Origin: an uncultured Christensenella sp.
GTDB taxonomy: Bacteria; Bacillota; Clostridia; Christensenellales; Pumilibacteraceae
Direction of reading: 5' to 3'
Assembly (NCBI GenBank): GCA_910579205.1
Contig: CAJTTD010000010.1
Span: 75,207 to 84,803, forward strand
DNA length: 9,597 nt
Shown: positions 1 through 6,887 of the stretch, piece by piece
How the letters are laid out: each line of letters starts with the position of its first letter
Numbering within the stretch: the stretch's first letter is position 1
Translations under genes and position numbers: made by a program
The notes under the pieces: model-generated
Seen by the model: only the letters and a program-made list of their open reading frames with translations
Told to the model about the DNA's origin: nothing
Databases searched by the model: none

Positions 1-10
1 CGCGCCCCAT

Positions 11-37
11 GAAAAATCCCACCCGTTTGGGTGGGAT
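11..37 (-). terminator. Intrinsic terminator of the tRNA-Trp transcript
   Basis: Read leftward, a 9-base-pair stem (ATCCCACCC pairing with GGGTGGGAT) closes a 4-base loop and is followed by a run of five T. It lies immediately downstream of the tRNA CCA end, so it fits a single-gene tRNA transcript ending here. Bases 1-10, beyond it, hold nothing I can identify. Confidence 0.85.
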
Positions 38-38
38 A

Positions 39-114
39 TGGCAGGGGCGACGCGACTCGAACACGCGACCAACGGTTTTGGAGACCGCGACTCTACCAAC
101 TGAGCTACGCCCCT
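39..114 (-). tRNA. tRNA-Trp (anticodon CCA)
   Basis: The leftward strand folds into a complete 76-base cloverleaf. The acceptor stem is AGGGGCG pairing with CGCCCCT, followed by discriminator G and an encoded CCA end at 41-39. The D arm contains AGCTCAGTTGGTAGAG and the T loop contains GTTCGAGTC. The anticodon stem GCGGT/ACCGT closes the loop CTCCAAA, placing anticodon CCA at 81-79, which reads UGG. It inserts tryptophan during translation. It stands alone between its own promoter and terminator and diverges from proC. I saw no sign that it serves as an integration site, since no element abuts its 3' end. Confidence 0.97.
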
Positions 115-124
115 AAGCTCATAT

Positions 125-153
125 ATAGTATCAAATAATTTCGGCAAAGTCAA
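125..153 (-). promoter_or_regulatory. Promoter of tRNA-Trp (sigma-A type)
   Basis: On the leftward strand TTGACT (-35, bases 153-148) and TACTAT (-10, bases 130-125) are separated by exactly 17 bases. The predicted transcription start is a few bases upstream of the mature tRNA 5' end at 114. No equally good promoter for proC is visible in the same 55-base gap. On the rightward strand only a weak TATAGT at 124-129 stands out, without a good -35. Confidence 0.7.
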
Positions 154-169
154 TGAATTTGGAGCGTTT

Positions 170-976
170 ATGAAAAATAAAATCAGAATAGCGTTTATAG
201 GTTGCGGCAATATGGCGCGCGCAATTATATCGAGCATGTGCGATCCCGCGTCCGTCTACGCGCTCAAGCGCAATGGCAAGGTGTTTTGCATAACTGCCGC
301 AGACCGCGACGAAGCGCAGCTCATGCCCGTTAAAACGCTTTGTGCCACTTCGCTCGACGTAGCGTCAGCCGTTGCCGACAGCGATCATGTAGTGCTTGCG
401 GTAAAGCCGCAAGACGCAGCCGCGGCGCTGCATGGCGTTTCGCTTGCGGGAAAGACGGTCATTTCTGTCATGGCGGGAGTTGGTATAGCCGCGCTTAAAG
501 AATTGACGGGGAGCGATAAAATAGTTCGCGCGATGCCTAACATTTGCGCGGCGGTCGGCGAGTCGTGTACGGCGTATGCTGCGACCGACGGGATAGACGA
601 ACAGACGGTAACGGAAATACTCGGCAGTTTCGGGATATATCGCAAAGTAGACGAGCGCGCGCTCGATGTGCTGACGGGCGTAACGGGCAGCGGTCCGGCG
701 TTCGTTTTCGAGGTATTAAAGGCGTTTAGAGACGAGCTTATATCGCATGGCATAGATAGCGCCGCAGCTATGGAAATGGCTGTGCAGACTGTTGTCGGCA
801 GCGCGTTGTACGCCGAAAAAGCGGGGAAAGATATCGACGCGCTTATTTCTGACGCGAGCAGTGCGGGCGGCACTACAGAGCGGGGCATGGCGTGCCTTAG
901 AGAAAACATGTTCGCGGATATTCTTCGCCGCGCAATGCAATGCTCGATAGCGCGGGCAAAAGAGTTGGCGTTATGA
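170..976 (+). CDS. proC: Pyrroline-5-carboxylate reductase
   Basis: Reduces 1-pyrroline-5-carboxylate to L-proline with NAD(P)H, the last step of proline biosynthesis, in the cytoplasm. The 268 residues match the usual family length. The N-terminal Rossmann fold begins with the dinucleotide-binding GCGNMARA (11-18). It continues with VLAVKPQ (75-81), MAGVGI (101-106) and RAMPNICAAVGES (120-132). The C-terminal dimerisation domain has TGVTGSGPAF (169-178) and the substrate-side motif SSAGGTTERG (230-239), where most members have SPGGTT, so an alanine replaces the usual proline. A GGAG sits 6 bases before the ATG. The stop codon overlaps the start of rnhA, so the two are probably translationally coupled. 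proA and proB are not in the window. Confidence 0.95.
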   Translation: MKNKIRIAFIGCGNMARAIISSMCDPASVYALKRNGKVFCITAADRDEAQLMPVKTLCATSLDVASAVADSDHVVLAVKPQDAAAALHGVSLAGKTVISVMAGVGIAALKELTGSDKIVRAMPNICAAVGESCTAYAATDGIDEQTVTEILGSFGIYRKVDERALDVLTGVTGSGPAFVFEVLKAFRDELISHGIDSAAAMEMAVQTVVGSALYAEKAGKDIDALISDASSAGGTTERGMACLRENMFADILRRAMQCSIARAKELAL

Positions 977-1407
977 AAAACGTGGATATTTACACCGACG
1001 GCGCATGCAGCGGCAATCCCGGCAAGGGCGGTTGGTGCGCCATACTCATGTACGGCGGAAACGAAAAGATCTTGTCGGGCGGCGAGCAGATGACTACAAA
1101 CAACCGTATGGAAGTGTATGCGGCAATAGCGGGGCTGTCCGCGCTCAAAGAACGGTGCGCCGTGCGGCTTTATTCCGATTCGGCGTATCTCGTAAACGCC
1201 GTCGAAAAGGATTGGCTGAGCGGTTGGCGAAGAAACAACTGGGTAACGGCGGGCAAGCAGCCCGTTAAGAACAAAGATCTGTGGGAGCGTTTAGTGCAGC
1301 TTATCGAGTATCACAGCGTCGAGTTCGTCAAAGTAAAGGGACATGCCGATAACGTAAACAACAACCGTTGCGACGAGTATGCGCGCGCGGAAATAGCAAA
1401 GCTTTAG
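973..1407 (+). CDS. rnhA: Ribonuclease HI
   Basis: Cuts the RNA strand of RNA-DNA hybrids in the cytoplasm, for example R-loops and primer remnants, using two metal ions. The 144 residues carry the complete RNase HI active site: D9 in YTDGACSGNPG, E47 in NNRMEVYAA, D69 in YSDSAYLV, H124 in VKGHAD and D134 in NNRCDEYA. The basic, tryptophan-rich stretch around 81-104 (W81, W85, W90, W104) corresponds to the substrate-gripping handle region of the bacterial enzyme. I chose the ATG at 973 over an upstream in-frame ATG at 940, because 973 begins right at the conserved first strand and overlaps the proC stop as ATGA. Starting at 940 would add 11 residues lying inside proC. Confidence 0.95.
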   Translation: MKNVDIYTDGACSGNPGKGGWCAILMYGGNEKILSGGEQMTTNNRMEVYAAIAGLSALKERCAVRLYSDSAYLVNAVEKDWLSGWRRNNWVTAGKQPVKNKDLWERLVQLIEYHSVEFVKVKGHADNVNNNRCDEYARAEIAKL

Positions 1408-1416
1408 GGGGATATC

Positions 1417-2019
1417 ATGCTTAGCGCGGAACAAGCGGACAAAGAAATAGAGCTTGCGGAAAGCATGACGGCGGGCGCGTGGGCGGAGCACAGTCGCACG
1501 GTGGCGCGCGCCGCTCGCACTATCGCCGAAAAATGCGGCATGGACGGAGAAAAAGCTTACGTATTCGGACTGTTGCACGATATAGGTCGGCGCAAAGGGT
1601 CGTGGGACATTCGCCATGTTTTCGACGGATACGAATACATGATCGCTTTGGGCGAGCCGTCGATAGCGCGCATATGTTTGACCCATTCGTATCCCAAGTT
1701 CGACGGGTTCGACGAGTATCTCGGCTTACTGTCTTGCACGGACGAACAGCGCGAGTTTTTGCGCGGTTATCTTGCCGATATCGAGTACGATCCTTACGAC
1801 GAGCTGATACAGCTTTGCGACAGCATTTCGCTGCCCGTCGGCGTGTGCATAATGGAAAAGCGGCTTGTGGACGTCGCGCTGCGCCACGGCGTGCACAAAT
1901 ACGCCGTTTCGCGTTGGCGTGTGTTTATGGAGATAAAGCGCAAGTTCGACGATATGTGCGGTTGCAATATTTACTCGCTTTTTCCCGAAACGGTTGACAA
2001 TTCGCTCAAAGATCTGTAA
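1417..2019 (+). CDS. HD-domain phosphohydrolase, function unknown
   Basis: A 200-residue soluble protein of the HD superfamily, metal-dependent phosphohydrolases that act on nucleotides or cyclic nucleotides. The metal-binding set is readable: H25 in EHSRTVA, the paired H54-D55 in LLHDIGRRKG, H67 and H90 (in LTHSYP) as likely extra ligands, and D135 in LCDSIS. The HDIG core resembles the small HD hydrolases common in Clostridia (HDIG subfamily). The C-terminal part is the family-specific segment ending near NIYSLFPE. The ATG lies 9 bases after the rnhA stop, and the GGGGG run at 1407-1411 is the likely ribosome binding site, so it is probably cotranscribed with proC-rnhA. The substrate cannot be read from the sequence. 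A YqeK-like dinucleotide tetraphosphatase is possible but unsupported. Confidence 0.85.
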   Translation: MLSAEQADKEIELAESMTAGAWAEHSRTVARAARTIAEKCGMDGEKAYVFGLLHDIGRRKGSWDIRHVFDGYEYMIALGEPSIARICLTHSYPKFDGFDEYLGLLSCTDEQREFLRGYLADIEYDPYDELIQLCDSISLPVGVCIMEKRLVDVALRHGVHKYAVSRWRVFMEIKRKFDDMCGCNIYSLFPETVDNSLKDL

Positions 2020-2104
2020 GCGCAAAAATAAGTCCGCGATCATATTAAGCGATCAAACTGCGGAATAGGCTTTATATCGCGGGGAATTTACATATAATAA
2101 ACAT

Positions 2105-2956
2105 GTGAAGCAGCAAAGCAAAACTGCGCTGGTAAAGGTGAGCGTAACCGCCGTATGCATAGCCATGACCGCTATGTGCGGAATGTTTATGCGCGGGCTG
2201 AGCGACGTTATTTATTACGTCTCGGTCATCGCGTTGTTTTTGACGTCCGCGTGTTTTTGCTTGATAGACGAGCAAAAATACCCGCATTTGTCGCGCACCG
2301 TTTTGGTGTGCGCCGTGTTCGTGCTTGTGGCGGTCGCCGCATACATGCTGTTCTATTTGACGGGAATTAACGAACGGTTTACCGATTTCGACGCGCTGCG
2401 CGATTTTATCCGCGCGAGCGGGTTTTGGGGCTTTGCCGTATTCATAGGCATTACCGTATTCGAGGTGGTGATATTGCCCATACCCGCGGCGGTTACCATA
2501 TTGTTAGGCGTGGCGATCTACGGCCCGACGGTGGGGTTCGTGCTGTCTACCGTCGGCACTGTCATAGGCTCGCTTATCTCGTTCATGCTCGGAAAAGTGT
2601 TCGGGCGCAGACTGTGTAATTGGATGTTCGGAGAGGAAAGTACGGAAAAATACGCGCGGCTGTTAAACGAAAAAGGCAGGTTCGTATTTATAATAATGTT
2701 GCTTTTCCCCGCGTTCCCCGACGATATGCTGTGCATGATAGCGGGGATAACGACTATGTCTTACGGTTATTTTACGCTCGTGTGCGTTTTGACGCGTCCC
2801 GTAATGATAGGCTTTACCGCATATCTCGGCAGCGGCGCTATACCGTTCAGCGGTTGGGGGATACCCGTATGGATATCACTTGTGTGTCTCATGTTCGTGG
2901 CGTTTATAGTAGTTAATTCGATCAAGACAAAAATAGTCAAGCGAAAGAGAAAATGA
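2105..2956 (+). CDS. TVP38/TMEM64 family (VTT-domain) membrane protein
   Basis: An integral membrane protein of 283 residues related to the DedA/VTT (SNARE-associated) superfamily. Some DedA and VTT members are linked to lipid scrambling or recycling of undecaprenyl-phosphate carriers, but its own substrate is unknown. Hydrophobic segments lie near 9-29, 34-54, 65-87, 106-136, 142-165, 193-215, 221-241 and 254-272, and the tail (273-283) is strongly basic, hence probably cytoplasmic. The VTT core includes LPIPAAVTILLG (124-135), the re-entrant loop region around GTVIGSLISFMLGK, and the signature FPAFPDDMLCMIAG (201-214) typical of the TMEM64 branch. The start is uncertain. The first candidate is a GTG at 2105 with no good ribosome binding site. 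An ATG at 2165 would cut into the first membrane helix. The gap of 85 bases from the HD gene leaves cotranscription open. Confidence 0.85.
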   Translation: MKQQSKTALVKVSVTAVCIAMTAMCGMFMRGLSDVIYYVSVIALFLTSACFCLIDEQKYPHLSRTVLVCAVFVLVAVAAYMLFYLTGINERFTDFDALRDFIRASGFWGFAVFIGITVFEVVILPIPAAVTILLGVAIYGPTVGFVLSTVGTVIGSLISFMLGKVFGRRLCNWMFGEESTEKYARLLNEKGRFVFIIMLLFPAFPDDMLCMIAGITTMSYGYFTLVCVLTRPVMIGFTAYLGSGAIPFSGWGIPVWISLVCLMFVAFIVVNSIKTKIVKRKRK

Positions 2957-3016
2957 CCTATAGGGCGGTTTAATGAGATTATTGCCGATAAATGCCGCCG
3001 CGTCGGGCTTATTCGC

Positions 3017-3045
3017 TTGACAAGCGGCGCGGACAGTGGTAAACT
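3017..3045 (+). promoter_or_regulatory. Promoter of the thrS leader
   Basis: A perfect -35 hexamer TTGACA (3017-3022) and TAAACT (3040-3045) are spaced by 17 bases, predicting a start near 3052. This falls just before the first helix of the T-box leader. Bases 2957-3016, between the preceding gene and this promoter, hold no terminator that I can see. Confidence 0.75.
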
Positions 3046-3051
3046 GTTCGC

Positions 3052-3261
3052 AATTCAATATCTTGTTTGCGGACAAGTAGCCGCGATAGCGATTTACAGA
3101 GAGCAAGGGGCAGCTGGAAACCTTGTATGACCGTCGCCAAGCGAAACCACCGCTGTAAGGCAAGACCCGCTTTGAGGGTATCAAGCAATGAGGCGCACAT
3201 GTTGCGCGAAGTAAGGTGGAACCACGATACTGTCGTCCTTATACGGGGCGATTTTATTTTG
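3052..3261 (+). promoter_or_regulatory. Threonine T-box leader (tRNA-Thr-sensing attenuator)
   Basis: Stem I contains AGAGAGC (3098-3104), then a hairpin CAAGG/CCTTG (3104-3108 with 3121-3125). The specifier is probably ACC at 3146-3148, preceded by GAA, which is a threonine codon and fits thrS downstream. A small helix ACCC/GGGT (3166-3179) and GCGCA/TGCGC (3193-3207) follow. The conserved T-box is AAGGTGGAACCACG (3213-3226). In the antiterminator, AAGG and ACGA pair with TCGT and CCTT (3233-3240). The 7-base bulge holds TGGA (3217-3220), able to pair with a tRNA ending UCCA. Known mechanism: uncharged tRNA-Thr stabilises the antiterminator and switches thrS on. Stem I boundaries are approximate. 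Confidence 0.9.
3233..3260 (+). terminator. T-box regulated intrinsic terminator
   Basis: TCGTCC (3233-3238) pairs with GGGCGA (3247-3252, or 3246-3251 depending on the register) around a short TTATACG loop, directly followed by TTTTATTTT. The left arm is the same segment that pairs with the T-box in the antiterminator, so the two structures exclude each other. This is the expected switch upstream of thrS. Confidence 0.8.
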
Positions 3262-3289
3262 TAATATTTTCGATCGGAGGACTGTCTTT

Positions 3290-5227
3290 ATGAATATCAC
3301 ACTGAAAGACGGAAAAGTTATACAAGCGGAGGACGGCGCGACGGCAGATCAGATCGCGCGCTCCATAAGCGAAAATCTTTGGCGCGCCGCGCTCGTCGCC
3401 AAGGTCAACGGCGAGGTAGTGGATTTGAACCGCCCCATAACGGGCGATTGCACGCTCGAAATTTTGACGTACCGCGACGAAGAGGGTAAGCTCGCTTACC
3501 GTCATACCGCCGCGCACATTTTGGCGCAAGCGGTGAAAAACGTATATCCCGCGGCGCAGCTCGCCATAGGTCCGGCCACAAACGTCGGGTTTTATTACGA
3601 TTTCGATATGCCGTTTGCCGTAACGATGGACGATCTTGCGGCGGTGGAAAACGAAATGAATCAGATAATCGCGGCGGATCTGCCCATCGAGCGCGTTGTC
3701 GTAACGCGCAAGAACGCCATGGCGCAAATGCAGGGCTTTAACGAAGTTTACAAAATGCAGCTCATAGAAGAGCTTCCCAAGCGCACGCAGATAACAATGT
3801 ACCGTCAAGGCAACTTCGTTGACTTGTGCCGCGGTCCGCATCTTACTAGCACGGGCAAAGTCAAGCACATAAAACTGATACAGCTTGCCGGCGCGTACTG
3901 GAAAGGCGACGAACACAATAAAATGCTCACGCGTATTTACGGCGTCGCGTTTGAGAAGAAATCGGAAGTCGAGGAATATCTGCAAAAGCTCGCGGAAGCT
4001 AAAAAGCGCGACCACAACAAGCTCGGGCGCGATATGGAGCTTTTCATGACGGAAGAGCGAGTCGGTCAGGGCTTGCCGCTGTTTATGCCCAAGGGCGCAA
4101 AGATGATGCAGACGATGCAGCGTTTTGTCGAGGACGAGGAAGAGCGGCGCGGCTACATGCTCACCAAGACCCCGTACATGGCTAAAAGCGATCTTTATAA
4201 GCTCAGCGGGCATTGGGATCATTACCGCGACGGCATGTTCATAATAGGCGACGAGGTAATGGACGACGAGGTGCTTGCGCTCCGTCCCATGACTTGTCCG
4301 TTCCAATACATGATCTACAAGAACGGGCTAAAAAGCTACCGCGATCTGCCGTGCAGGTATTCGGAAACGAGCACGCTTTTCCGCAAGGAAGCGAGCGGCG
4401 AAATGCACGGGCTTATACGCGTGCGGCAGTTCACGCTTGCCGACGGGCATATCATATGCACGCCCGAACAGCTTGAAAACGAGTTTAAAGGCTGCCTCGA
4501 TCTTTGCAACTATATACTCGGCGTTCTCGGTCTGCGCGACGATATCTTTTTCCGTTTTTCGCGCTGGGATCCCAAAGACAAGGAAAAGTATATAAACGAG
4601 CCCCAAAAGTGGAAGGAAGCGGAAGACCAAATGAAGCGCATACTCGACGATCTCGGCGTGGAGTATGTGGAAGGGATAGGCGAGGCGGCGTTCTATGGGC
4701 CTAAGCTCGACATTCAATCGCGCAACGTTTACGGCAAAGTGGATACTCTGTTGACTATCCAAGTGGATATGTTCCTTGCAGAGCGGTTCGACATGACGTA
4801 TGTGGACGAAAACGGCGAAAAGAAAACGCCGTACATCATACACAGAAGTTCGATAGGCTGTTACGAGCGCACGCTCGCGCTGTTGATAGAAAAGTACGGC
4901 GGCGCATTCCCGCTTTGGCTTTCGCCCGAACAAGTGCGCGTACTGTCGCTCACAGAGCGCACCGCGGCTAAGTGCGAAGAGATATGCGCGGAGTTAAAGC
5001 GCCGCGGCATACTCGCTACCGTAGACAATCGCAACGAGAAGATAGGCTACAAGATCCGCGAGTCGCAAGTTGACAAAGTTCCGTACATGCTTATAATCGG
5101 CGACCGCGAGGCGGAGAATAACGTAGTAGCCGTGCGCAGACGCAGCGCCGATCTCGGTCAAATGACTTTTGCCGAGTTTTACGCCAAGATAAGAGAAGAG
5201 ATCGATACAAAAGCTATCGATGGTTGA
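3290..5227 (+). CDS. thrS: Threonyl-tRNA synthetase
   Basis: Joins L-threonine to tRNA-Thr in the cytoplasm, a class II synthetase with a catalytic zinc. The 645 residues have the full domain order. The TGS domain is about 1-61. The editing (tRNA-SAD) domain is about 65-225, with HTAAH (H72, H76) and DLCRGPH (C180, H184), which clears serine mischarging. The class II catalytic core is about 245-545, and the anticodon-binding domain is about 548-640 (from VRVLSLTE). Expected zinc ligands are C336 in RPMTCPF, H387 in ADGHIIC and H518 in YIIHRSS. Motif 2 includes FRKEASGEMHGLIRVRQF, and motif 3 is CYERTLALLIEKYGG. A GGAGG at 3276-3280 is well placed before the ATG. Expression should be controlled by the T-box leader upstream, and a terminator follows. 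Confidence 0.98.
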   Translation: MNITLKDGKVIQAEDGATADQIARSISENLWRAALVAKVNGEVVDLNRPITGDCTLEILTYRDEEGKLAYRHTAAHILAQAVKNVYPAAQLAIGPATNVGFYYDFDMPFAVTMDDLAAVENEMNQIIAADLPIERVVVTRKNAMAQMQGFNEVYKMQLIEELPKRTQITMYRQGNFVDLCRGPHLTSTGKVKHIKLIQLAGAYWKGDEHNKMLTRIYGVAFEKKSEVEEYLQKLAEAKKRDHNKLGRDMELFMTEERVGQGLPLFMPKGAKMMQTMQRFVEDEEERRGYMLTKTPYMAKSDLYKLSGHWDHYRDGMFIIGDEVMDDEVLALRPMTCPFQYMIYKNGLKSYRDLPCRYSETSTLFRKEASGEMHGLIRVRQFTLADGHIICTPEQLENEFKGCLDLCNYILGVLGLRDDIFFRFSRWDPKDKEKYINEPQKWKEAEDQMKRILDDLGVEYVEGIGEAAFYGPKLDIQSRNVYGKVDTLLTIQVDMFLAERFDMTYVDENGEKKTPYIIHRSSIGCYERTLALLIEKYGGAFPLWLSPEQVRVLSLTERTAAKCEEICAELKRRGILATVDNRNEKIGYKIRESQVDKVPYMLIIGDREAENNVVAVRRRSADLGQMTFAEFYAKIREEIDTKAIDG

Positions 5228-5243
5228 CTCGCAATATAAGAAT

Positions 5244-5283
5244 AAACGCCCGCTCCTTACAAAGAGAACGGGCGTTTTGTTTT
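5244..5283 (+). terminator. thrS: Intrinsic terminator after thrS
   Basis: AAACGCCCG (5244-5252) pairs with CGGGCGTTT (5269-5277), with a 16-base loop, followed by a T-rich tract TTTTGTTTT. It ends the thrS transcript. Read leftward the same stem is followed by a weaker T-rich stretch, so it may also stop transcripts of the opposing operon that ends at 5304. Confidence 0.9.
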
Positions 5284-5303
5284 AAGCGGGAAACGGGCGG
5301 ATA

Positions 5304-5759
5304 TCACTCTCTTTTCATGTTTTCGTCAAGTACGATGTAGCTGTATTTGGGATAGTTCGTCATTATCAAATACAAAAATACAGTGCCGAGAAAAGACAGC
5401 GTGCGGTCGAGATCGAGATTTTCGTCCATCTCTATTCGGCGTACCGTTTCTTCGCATTGAACGGGCGGCGGAGCGTAAGCGGCGTTGAACATTTCGTATA
5501 CGGGCGCGCTCAAGCCGTCCAATGTCGCTTTCAACACCGCGCGAACATCCGATCGCGTAGTGTCCGCGGTATGCGCAATGTATCCGTATATTTCATGCGG
5601 AAGCCACGCGCCGTGCGAAAAAAGTATGACGGCGTTCTTAAAATATCTGTAACCGCGCGTGCTGCGGTCGAGCTCGAAACACGACAGAAAAAGATCGGCT
5701 AAATAATTGATCTCTTGGTCGTTAAGCAATGGGTCTACTCTCGGGATCGTCATTGGCAT
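5304..5759 (-). CDS. Small Spo0A C-terminal-domain-like protein
   Basis: A soluble protein of 151 residues without a receiver domain. Residues about 13-82 resemble the DNA-binding (effector) domain of the sporulation regulator Spo0A. The RGYRYFKNAVILF stretch (35-47) parallels the KGYLYLREAI helix of Spo0A. The stretch IAHTADTTRSDVRAVLKATL (61-80) parallels Spo0A's recognition helix region IAKKFNTTASRVERAIRHAI. The remainder (83-151) is not recognised, with a hydrophobic run FLGTVFLYLIM (123-133). The likely role is DNA binding, though some Spo0A-C-like proteins may not bind DNA. Two in-frame ATGs occur, at 5759 and 5753. The second has better spacing from TGGAAAA and would give 149 residues. 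It lies 43 bases after the recombinase gene with no terminator between, so it is probably the last gene of that operon. Confidence 0.7.
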   Translation of the reverse strand: MPMTIPRVDPLLNDQEINYLADLFLSCFELDRSTRGYRYFKNAVILFSHGAWLPHEIYGYIAHTADTTRSDVRAVLKATLDGLSAPVYEMFNAAYAPPPVQCEETVRRIEMDENLDLDRTLSFLGTVFLYLIMTNYPKYSYIVLDENMKRE

Positions 5760-5802
5760 TTTCCATTAGGCATCGGTAGGTCGGGCGGTTGAAACACGCG
5801 TG

Positions 5803-6885
5803 TCAATCGTCGTCCGGTATTTTTTTGTTATCGTCGCGCAGTTTTACTTTGTCTACAACGTCGCGGCGTATATCTTCGCTCATCGCGGCGTAGTGTTTGC
5901 GCGTGGTATTTACGTCCTTATGTCCGAGAACTTCGGCTACGACAAATATGTCATGCGTTTCGCGGTAAAGATTGGTGCCGTATGTGCTTCTCAGCTTGTG
6001 CGGCGTTATGCGCTTGAACGGCGTTACTGCTCCCGCGTATTTTTTTACCATCATTTCAACGGCGCGCGGCGTTATGCGTCCGCCCTTTATGGAAATGAAG
6101 AGGGGAGAGTCATCCTTTATGCGCAAGCCGAGCGGCGTTTTTCTCGATATCTGATCGTCCAACCAATCTGTGTATTTTCTCAATGCGTCGGCTACTTCTT
6201 CCGAAAAGAACAAAACGGTCGAGTTTCCGCCCTTGCGCGTAACAATAAAACTGTTGTCTTCGAAGTTAATATCTTTTCTGTCAAGCCCCACGCACTCGCT
6301 TATACGTATGCCCGTTCCCAAAAACAGCGAAAGCATAGCTTCGTCGCGCACCGATGTTAGGTTGTGAAAACTTTTTTGCCGTCCGCACAGACGTTCGCCG
6401 TTTTCCGCTTCGTTCAAGATGTCTACCACTTCGTTCACGTCAAGTCGGACTATCGGTTTAAGATGGGTTTTGGGCGTATCCACCTTTGTCATTATGTCGC
6501 CGTCGAGCTTGCCTTTTTTGTAAAAATATTTAAACATGGCGCGCAGCGTCGATACTTTGCGGCTTTTTGCGTATTCCTTGCAAGAATGCTTTTTGCCGTC
6601 TAATGTGTAGGAAGAAAGATAGTCGATAAACGCTTCTATGTCTGTAGGCTCGAGCTTTTTAATATCGGACAGAGTGAGATCGACGGGCGATTTGTTTTTA
6701 AAACGCTTGCGCGTTAGGTAGTCGCAAAACACGCGAAGATCGCGCAAATATCCGAGGCGCGTGAGCGGGGTAGTGCGCATAGAAATCCCGACGTTGAACT
6801 CGCGTGCAAAGTCGGGAAGGCTATCCAATATAGCGTCTATCTGTTCTATCGTTTTTTCGTTTCTTTCGTCAAAGTATTCGCTCAT
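5803..6885 (-). CDS. Tyrosine recombinase (Xer/integrase family)
   Basis: Cuts and rejoins DNA at specific sites through a covalent phosphotyrosine intermediate. The 360 residues show an N-terminal SAM-like core-binding domain (about 38-135) and a C-terminal catalytic domain (about 145-345). All expected catalytic residues are present: R194 in GTGIRISE, K218 in VTRKGG, H296 and R299 in HKLRSTYG, H322 in LGHKDVNTT and nucleophile Y332 in RKHYAAM. An open frame extends upstream to 7023. The ATG at 6885 is preferred because it lies 2 bases past the upstream gene's stop, has a GCGGA binding site, and is followed by the family-like sequence; the extension lies inside the preceding gene. It could be a chromosomal Xer-like enzyme, an orphan integrase or a site-specific invertase. 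No attachment sites or phage genes are seen. Confidence 0.9.
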   Translation of the reverse strand: MSEYFDERNEKTIEQIDAILDSLPDFAREFNVGISMRTTPLTRLGYLRDLRVFCDYLTRKRFKNKSPVDLTLSDIKKLEPTDIEAFIDYLSSYTLDGKKHSCKEYAKSRKVSTLRAMFKYFYKKGKLDGDIMTKVDTPKTHLKPIVRLDVNEVVDILNEAENGERLCGRQKSFHNLTSVRDEAMLSLFLGTGIRISECVGLDRKDINFEDNSFIVTRKGGNSTVLFFSEEVADALRKYTDWLDDQISRKTPLGLRIKDDSPLFISIKGGRITPRAVEMMVKKYAGAVTPFKRITPHKLRSTYGTNLYRETHDIFVVAEVLGHKDVNTTRKHYAAMSEDIRRDVVDKVKLRDDNKKIPDDD

Positions 6886-6887
6886 GT

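Noticed and set aside
2034..2066. Possible terminator after the HD-domain gene
   Set aside because: CCGC/GCGG and the GATC repeats can form only a short, interrupted stem, and no T-run follows.
2995..3031. Hairpin GCCGC/GCGGC around the thrS promoter as a terminator of the VTT gene
   Set aside because: There is no T-run after the stem, and the arms overlap a convincing -35 hexamer.
3254..4306. Long leftward open frame of 350 codons opposite thrS
   Set aside because: It is antisense to the highly conserved thrS reading frame, has no recognisable domain, and is rich in residues expected from reversed codons. It is a shadow of the codon bias.
5800..6360. Rightward open frame of 186 codons opposite the recombinase
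   Set aside because: It is antisense to the catalytic domain, with no domain similarity and no binding site.
39..6885. An integrated element between tRNA-Trp and the tyrosine recombinase
   Set aside because: The intervening genes are housekeeping genes (proC, rnhA, thrS), the recombinase is not next to the tRNA, and no repeat of the tRNA 3' end was seen nearby.
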